NCBI GenBank assembly: GCA_018699755.1
Contig: JABIRQ010000153.1
Coordinates: forward strand, 1-8,420
Length of the DNA: 8,420 nt
DNA from: Rhodospirillaceae bacterium
Lineage (GTDB): Bacteria > Pseudomonadota > Alphaproteobacteria > CADEGL01
Direction of reading: 5' to 3'
The first letter of the stretch is position 1, and each line of letters starts with the position of its first letter. This document shows, piece by piece, positions 5,336 through 8,420 of the stretch. The position numbers and the translations under genes were made by a program. The notes beneath the pieces are model-generated. The model saw only the letters and a program-made list of their open reading frames with translations, made no database searches and was not told the DNA's origin.

Positions 5336-6508
5336 CTATTCCTCCGCCTCCTCGTGACGCAGGACATGGGCGACGATCTTCTTCATCGCCGTCGGCAACG
5401 CCTGCTCGGCCAGGCGCTCAACCGGCCACCAGAGCCCCTCCGTCTCCGGCGCGCCCACGCCCTTGATCCGGGCGGTCCAGACCTCGAACTCGATCTCGAA
5501 ATGGGTGAAGCCGTGCCGGGCCAGCCCCGGCAGCCGCCGCCATTCGGCCGCGACCGGCGCGGCCACGACCGCCTCGGCCTCGTCCGGCCCGCCTTCGCGC
5601 CATTCGGTCGAAGGCACTTCCATCATGCCGCCCAGCAGCCCTTCCGCGGGCCGGCGGCGCAGCAGGACCGCCCCGTCGCCCCGACGGACCCAGAACGCCA
5701 CGCCCCGGCGCACCGGCCGTTCGCGCTTGGGCGCCTTGCGCGGCAGGGATTCGGCGATCCCCGCCTGATGGGCGGCGCAATCGGCCCGCCAGGGGCAGAG
5801 CGCGCAGGCCGGGCGCTTCGGACTGCAGATCGTCGCGCCCAGGTCCATGATCGCCTGGGCGTAGTCGCCCGGGCGGCGCGCGGGCGTGATCTCCACCGCC
5901 AGGGCGCGGATTCGCGCCTTGGCGCCGGGCAGCGGCTCTTCCACCGCGCGCAGGCGGGCGATCACCCGCTCGACATTGCCGTCGACCACCGTGGCATGGC
6001 GATCGAAGGCGATAGCCGCGATCGCGGCGGCGGTGTAGGCGCCGATCCCCGGCAAGGCGCGCAGGCCCGCCTCGGTCTCGGGAAAGCGCCCGCCATGCTC
6101 GCCGGCGATGGCGCGGGCGCATTTGTGCAGATTGCGGGCGCGGGCGTAGTAGCCAAGCCCTTGCCAGGCGACCAGAACCTCGTCCAGATCGGCCGCCGCC
6201 AGATCCCGGACCGCGGGCCAGCGCGCCAGGAAATCGCGGAAATACGGCCCGACCGCCGCGACCGTCGTCTGCTGCAGCATGATCTCGCTGAGCCAGACGG
6301 CATAGGGATCTGGGGAATCTGGGGCCCCGGACGGATCGGACGGATCGGGCGGATCGGGCGGACGGCCCGGGCGGACGCGCCAGGGCAGGTCGCGGGCGTG
6401 GCGGTCGTACCAGGTCAGGAGTCGATCGGCCAAACCGGCTGCCCCAGGCGCACCGGGCGCGCCGTTGGATTTCCCCTGCGACGATGTCTCGATTCGAACC
6501 GGCGGCAT
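5336..6508 (-). CDS. mutY: Adenine DNA glycosylase MutY
   Basis: MutY removes adenine mispaired with 8-oxoguanine, preventing G:C to T:A mutations. The 390-residue protein shows all family parts: LPWR (41-44), SEIMLQQT with catalytic Glu75 (74-81), YYARARNLH (120-128), the helix-hairpin-helix LPGIGAYTAAAIAAIAF (152-168), VDGNVERV with catalytic Asp176 (175-182), and the [4Fe-4S] ligands Cys228-x6-Cys235-x2-Cys238-x5-Cys244. The C-terminal NUDIX-like domain (~265-385), which recognises 8-oxoG, includes HGFTHFEIEFEVW. An unusual Pro/Asp-rich insert (about 49-68, PDPPDPSDPS) between LPWR and PYAVWLSEIM is encoded by short tandem repeats. The ATG at 6506-6508 gives an N-terminal tail of ~25 residues rich in Gly/Ala/Pro; no Shine-Dalgarno is evident. 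Eight bases upstream of the ATG begins a 270-bp inverted-repeat element, so the mutY promoter must lie inside or beyond it. Confidence 0.96.
   Translation of the reverse strand: MPPVRIETSSQGKSNGAPGAPGAAGLADRLLTWYDRHARDLPWRVRPGRPPDPPDPSDPSGAPDSPDPYAVWLSEIMLQQTTVAAVGPYFRDFLARWPAVRDLAAADLDEVLVAWQGLGYYARARNLHKCARAIAGEHGGRFPETEAGLRALPGIGAYTAAAIAAIAFDRHATVVDGNVERVIARLRAVEEPLPGAKARIRALAVEITPARRPGDYAQAIMDLGATICSPKRPACALCPWRADCAAHQAGIAESLPRKAPKRERPVRRGVAFWVRRGDGAVLLRRRPAEGLLGGMMEVPSTEWREGGPDEAEAVVAAPVAAEWRRLPGLARHGFTHFEIEFEVWTARIKGVGAPETEGLWWPVERLAEQALPTAMKKIVAHVLRHEEAEE
6308..6362. repeat. Short tandem repeats inside mutY (9-bp unit)
   Basis: On the plus strand ATCTGGGGA and ATCTGGGGC (6308-6325) are followed by about 3.5 copies of a 9-bp unit, (A/G)CGGATCGG (6331-6362). 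Read on the minus strand they code for the PDPPDPSDPSGAPDSPDP stretch of MutY. The 9-bp unit keeps the reading frame, so copy-number change would lengthen or shorten the insert by three residues without a frameshift. Confidence 0.85.
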
Positions 6509-6516
6509 GATCGGGC

Positions 6517-6786
6517 CTAGTACCGACTATCGGGATTACGTGCGTCATGAGACGGCCGGACGCGGGCCGTGGCTAGAAGCGACGCCGCGGGCGATGCGGG
6601 ACATCGGCAAGGCGGCGCGACGACGTCCACGGCCCTCGTCCGGCCGCCCGAAGGGTCGCTTTCGGCCGCGCACCCGGGGCGTCGCCGCGCTTGCCCGATG
6701 CCCCGCATCGCGCGGCGCGCGGCTCCTACCGTCTGCACGGCCGAAAACGATCTCATGATGCACGTAATCCCGATAGTCGGTACTAG
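6517..6786. mobile_element. 270-bp imperfect palindrome with 36-bp terminal inverted repeats (MITE-like)
   Basis: The left end (6517-6552) and the right end (6751-6786) are inverted copies over 36 bp with a single difference (6544 G against 6759 T). The element begins CTAGTACCGACTATCGGG and ends with its inverse. The two halves stay partly complementary further in: 6591-6610 matches the inverse of 6690-6711 with one substitution and one indel, and CGGCCG...TTCGGCCG sits near the centre (about 6641-6668). It therefore folds as one long hairpin. CTAG at both ends could be a 4-bp target duplication or simply part of the palindrome. I see no transposase or convincing gene inside. It fills nearly all of the 349-bp gene-free gap between the divergent genes mutY and the DUF721 gene, and would place their promoters in or next to it. 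Confidence 0.7.
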
Positions 6787-6846
6787 AATGGGTCTCCGGA
6801 CCGATCCGGTCCAGACCCGTCGCAGGGCCGCCCGGAGGCGGCCCCG

Positions 6847-6851
6847 AAGGA
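6847..6851 (+). promoter_or_regulatory. Shine-Dalgarno for the DUF721 gene
   Basis: AAGGA lies 6 bases before the ATG at 6858, in an otherwise Shine-Dalgarno-poor window, and supports that start over any upstream in-frame codon. Confidence 0.65.
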
Positions 6852-6857
6852 TCGCGA

Positions 6858-7388
6858 ATGGCACAAGAGACCGGCAAGCGCATCGGCCGACCCCGCGCCC
6901 TGGCGGCAAGCCTGCCCCTGGCTGCGCGCAAGACCCTGCGCAAGCACGGCTTCGCGGAGGCCGGCGTGGTGACCGATTGGCCGACCATCGTGGGCCCGCT
7001 CCTCTCAGCCCATAGTGCGCCCCAACGCCTCGCCTTTCCGCGCGGCACGCGCCAGGACGGCACCCTCCATGTCCTCGTTTCCGGGCCCTTCTCGACCGAG
7101 CTGCAGCATCTCGAGCCCGTGGTGATAGAGCGCATCAACGGCTATTTCGGCTATCGCGCCGTCGCGCGATTGCGCCTCGTCCAGGGCGTGCTGCCCATGC
7201 CTCGACCCCGGCGGCGACGGGCGTCGGGCGAGGACGGACCCGCTCTCGATCCGGTGTCCGAGGCGGAACTGGAAAAGATCGAAGTCCCGGAGCTGCGCGC
7301 CGCTCTCGAACGCCTGGGAAAAGCCGTCCGTGCCCGCACCGCCGAAACGGACGGGGGGCCAAAGGCCGGCACGACCGGGACAGGTTGA
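6858..7388 (+). CDS. DUF721 / DciA-like protein
   Basis: This 176-residue soluble protein has the DUF721 pattern: a basic N-terminus (RIGRPRALAASLPLAARKTL), then DWPTIVGPLLSAHSAPQRLAF (about 40-60) with the conserved Trp41 and IVG, GTLHVLVSGPFSTELQHLEPVVIERINGYFGYRAVARLRLVQG (68-110) with the EL, IN and final Q positions, followed by a low-complexity Arg-rich and acidic tail (about 115-176). DUF721 includes DciA, which helps load or operate the replicative helicase DnaB in bacteria lacking DnaC. Assignment of DciA function to this shorter alphaproteobacterial type is an inference. The start is supported by an AAGGA six bases upstream. It is divergent from mutY and followed after 115 bp by the DsbA-like gene and smc; the order mutY-DUF721-dsbA-smc recurs in other alphaproteobacteria as far as I recall. 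Confidence 0.85.
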   Translation: MAQETGKRIGRPRALAASLPLAARKTLRKHGFAEAGVVTDWPTIVGPLLSAHSAPQRLAFPRGTRQDGTLHVLVSGPFSTELQHLEPVVIERINGYFGYRAVARLRLVQGVLPMPRPRRRRASGEDGPALDPVSEAELEKIEVPELRAALERLGKAVRARTAETDGGPKAGTTGTG

Positions 7389-7428
7389 CGGAGCGCCCCC
7401 AAATCGCCGTATTGGCGCACTCAAATCG

Positions 7429-7479
7429 GAATCCAAGCACGGACTCGGCTTGTGGAGTCCCGACCCGCGATTCTATAAT
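7429..7479 (+). promoter_or_regulatory. Promoter of the DsbA-like gene with a GANTC cluster and inverted repeat
   Basis: A perfect TATAAT at 7474-7479 with TTGTGG at 7450-7455 (18-bp spacer) is the best sigma-70-type promoter in the window. Four GANTC methylation sites lie in 45 bp: 7429-7433, 7442-7446, 7455-7459 and 7469-7473. Two of them form the arms of an exact inverted repeat, GGACTC-N8-GAGTCC (7441-7460), that straddles the -35. Transcription would start near 7486, about 18 bases before the ATG at 7504. Methylation by CcrM, or binding of a repressor to the inverted repeat, could control it; neither is shown. Confidence 0.6.
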
Positions 7480-7503
7480 CGCCCTCTAGATGTAGTGGTT
7501 CAG

Positions 7504-8157
7504 ATGATGCTCATGCGCAATTTGTCGTTATTCTCGACCTTTCTGGCCGCGTTCGTCCTTGTCGTCGGCGCGGTCTCGACATTCGATTCGAAAGCCCTCG
7601 CCGCCGGCCAGACGCTCGAAGAGCTGCTGGCCGACCGGACTCTCGGCGATCCCGACGCTCCGGTCGCCATCTACGAATACGCCTCGTTGGCCTGCCCTGC
7701 CTGTGCCGGCTTCCATGCGGAGGTCCTGCCCAAGCTGAAGGAGAAATACATCGACACGGGCAAGGCCAAGCTGATCTACCGCGACTACCCGACCGGCGGC
7801 GACGGCGGCGCGCGGGCCACGATTGCGGCCATGCTCGCCCGCTGCGCGCCGCCCGAACAGTATTTCGGCTTCCTCAACGTGCTGTTCCGAACCCAGGCGA
7901 GCTGGTTTTCGGCGCCCGATCCGGTCGCGGCTCTGGCCCAGATCGGCCAGCTCGGCGGCATCGACGCCCAGACCTTCGAGGCCTGCATGAACGACGAGGC
8001 CCTGTTCAACGGCATCCGCGATGCGCAGATCCGCTACGGCAAGGAATTCGACGTCGAATCGACCCCGACCCTCATCTTCAACGACGACGAAGAGCGGATG
8101 GTCTCGAACCGGGGTTGGGAAGCGTTGGATGCCATCATGACCGGGCTGGTCGAGTAG
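7504..8157 (+). CDS. Secreted DsbA-family thiol:disulfide oxidoreductase (thioredoxin fold)
   Basis: A 217-residue protein with an N-terminal signal peptide: a short basic start (MRN), a hydrophobic core FLAAFVLVVGAV, and a likely signal peptidase I site after Ala-Leu-Ala (31-33). The mature part is a DsbA-like thioredoxin domain (Thioredoxin_4 type) for the periplasm. It has the redox motif Cys64-Pro-Ala-Cys67 in EYASLACPACAGFH, an inserted helical region with a second cysteine pair (Cys114, Cys161), and the cis-proline loop STP (Pro188) before TLIFNDDE. It probably oxidises or isomerises disulfides in exported proteins; it resembles the relatives found beside smc in other alphaproteobacteria rather than E. 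coli DsbA. ATGs at 7504, 7507 and 7513 are all possible and all keep the signal peptide. An upstream in-frame extension (from 7330) is rejected because the promoter TATAAT at 7474 lies inside it. smc begins 19 bp after the stop. Confidence 0.9.
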   Translation: MMLMRNLSLFSTFLAAFVLVVGAVSTFDSKALAAGQTLEELLADRTLGDPDAPVAIYEYASLACPACAGFHAEVLPKLKEKYIDTGKAKLIYRDYPTGGDGGARATIAAMLARCAPPEQYFGFLNVLFRTQASWFSAPDPVAALAQIGQLGGIDAQTFEACMNDEALFNGIRDAQIRYGKEFDVESTPTLIFNDDEERMVSNRGWEALDAIMTGLVE

Positions 8158-8160
8158 GCG

Positions 8161-8167
8161 AAGGGGG
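8161..8167 (+). promoter_or_regulatory. Shine-Dalgarno for smc
   Basis: AAGGGGG, nine bases before TTG at 8177, supports the TTG as the smc start; no ATG or GTG in this frame lies between the DsbA stop and the first conserved SMC residues. Confidence 0.6.
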
Positions 8168-8176
8168 TTCGCGGCG

Positions 8177-8420
8177 TTGGTTCAGTTCAACAAGCTCCGG
8201 GTGGCCGGCTTCAAGTCCTTCGTCGAGCCGACCGAGCTTTTGATCGAAAATGGCCTGACCGGCATCGTCGGGCCGAACGGGTGCGGCAAGTCGAACCTTG
8301 TCGAGGCCCTGCGCTGGGCCATGACCGAAACCTCGGCCAAGGCCATGCGCGGCGGCGAGATGGACGACGTCATCTTCGGCGGCACCGCGGACCGTCCGGC
8401 GCGCAACATCGCCGAAGTGA
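8177..8420 (+). CDS. smc: Chromosome segregation protein SMC, N-terminal part (3' end outside window)
   Basis: The frame runs 81 codons from TTG 8177 to the right edge with no stop. It codes for the start of the SMC ATPase head: FNKLRVAGFKSFVEPTE, then the Walker A motif GPNGCGKSN at about residues 34-42, followed by LVEALRWAMTETSAKAMRGGEMDDVIFGGTADRPARNIAEV. The pattern FKSFVEPTEL...GGxMDDVIF...RPARN matches SMC proteins of alphaproteobacteria. SMC dimers with ScpA and ScpB organise and help segregate the chromosome. A full protein would be about 1150 residues, so only about 7% is visible; coiled coils, hinge, signature motif and Walker B lie outside. It starts 19 bp after the DsbA-like gene and probably shares its transcript. 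The TTG start with an AAGGGGG Shine-Dalgarno may limit translation. Confidence 0.96.
   Translation, partial: MVQFNKLRVAGFKSFVEPTELLIENGLTGIVGPNGCGKSNLVEALRWAMTETSAKAMRGGEMDDVIFGGTADRPARNIAEV

Noticed and set aside
5160..5340. CRISPR array in the repeat-rich ccrM-mutY gap
   Set aside because: The repeats are inverted, of unequal spacing and different length, without regular spacers; they form hairpins instead.
5354..6520. A 388-codon open frame on the plus strand opposite mutY
   Set aside because: MutY on the minus strand has every catalytic and cluster residue; the plus-strand product has no recognisable domain and mirrors GC-rich codon structure.
6569..7015. An open frame through the hairpin element into the DUF721 gene
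   Set aside because: It crosses the centre of a palindrome, has an Arg/Pro/Ala-rich product without motif, and overlaps the DUF721 gene, which has a Shine-Dalgarno and family signatures.
7393..7418. Intrinsic terminator after the DUF721 gene (GCGCC...GGCGC)
   Set aside because: The stem is only 5 bp before a bulge, the loop is large and no U-run follows.
7330..7503. Longer N-terminus for the DsbA-like protein starting inside the DUF721 gene
   Set aside because: It would place a basic Pro-rich segment before the signal peptide and would contain the TATAAT promoter; ATG at 7504-7513 gives a normal signal peptide.

Overview
The window looks like a core chromosomal segment of a GC-rich alphaproteobacterium, possibly Rhodospirillales-like; the order is an inference and the class is well supported. 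The class call rests on a clear CcrM-type cell-cycle DNA methyltransferase, an SMC N-terminus of the alphaproteobacterial type, a GTTC-N7-GTTC LexA-type operator (the alphaproteobacterial SOS box), and a typical alphaproteobacterial palindromic intergenic repeat. I see no tRNA, rRNA, CRISPR array, phage gene or complete insertion sequence.

Layout, left to right. The 3' part of a phosphotransferase-fold kinase (APH family) enters from the left edge. A putative LexA box lies directly after it. A same-strand series follows: a PA0069-type/SplB-like radical SAM protein (823-1908), a CPA2 monovalent cation:proton antiporter without an RCK domain (1958-3382), ribonuclease HII (rnhB, 3388-3999) and the GANTC methyltransferase ccrM (4050-5147). 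ccrM converges on the minus-strand DNA glycosylase mutY (5336-6508). The gap between them holds a palindromic repeat of about 130 bp that may also terminate transcription from both sides.

The divergent gap between mutY and the next plus-strand gene is occupied by a 270-bp imperfect palindrome with 36-bp terminal inverted repeats (6517-6786), which looks like a MITE or other non-autonomous element. After it come a DUF721/DciA-like protein (6858-7388), a secreted DsbA-type thioredoxin-fold protein (about 7504-8157) and the start of smc (from 8177, running off the right edge).

As a set, most of these genes concern DNA: lesion repair (radical SAM protein, mutY), RNA removal from DNA (rnhB), methylation-based cell-cycle control (ccrM), replication (DciA-like) and chromosome organisation (smc). 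The most interesting regulatory signals are the LexA-type box in front of a radical SAM gene whose product ends in a sliding-clamp-like QLSLL motif, and two dense clusters of GANTC sites (the CcrM target). One cluster is at the ccrM start and the other is in the promoter of the DsbA-like gene. Together they suggest methylation feedback within the neighbourhood. No wholly new multi-gene system is evident; the novelty is in the non-coding elements and regulation.
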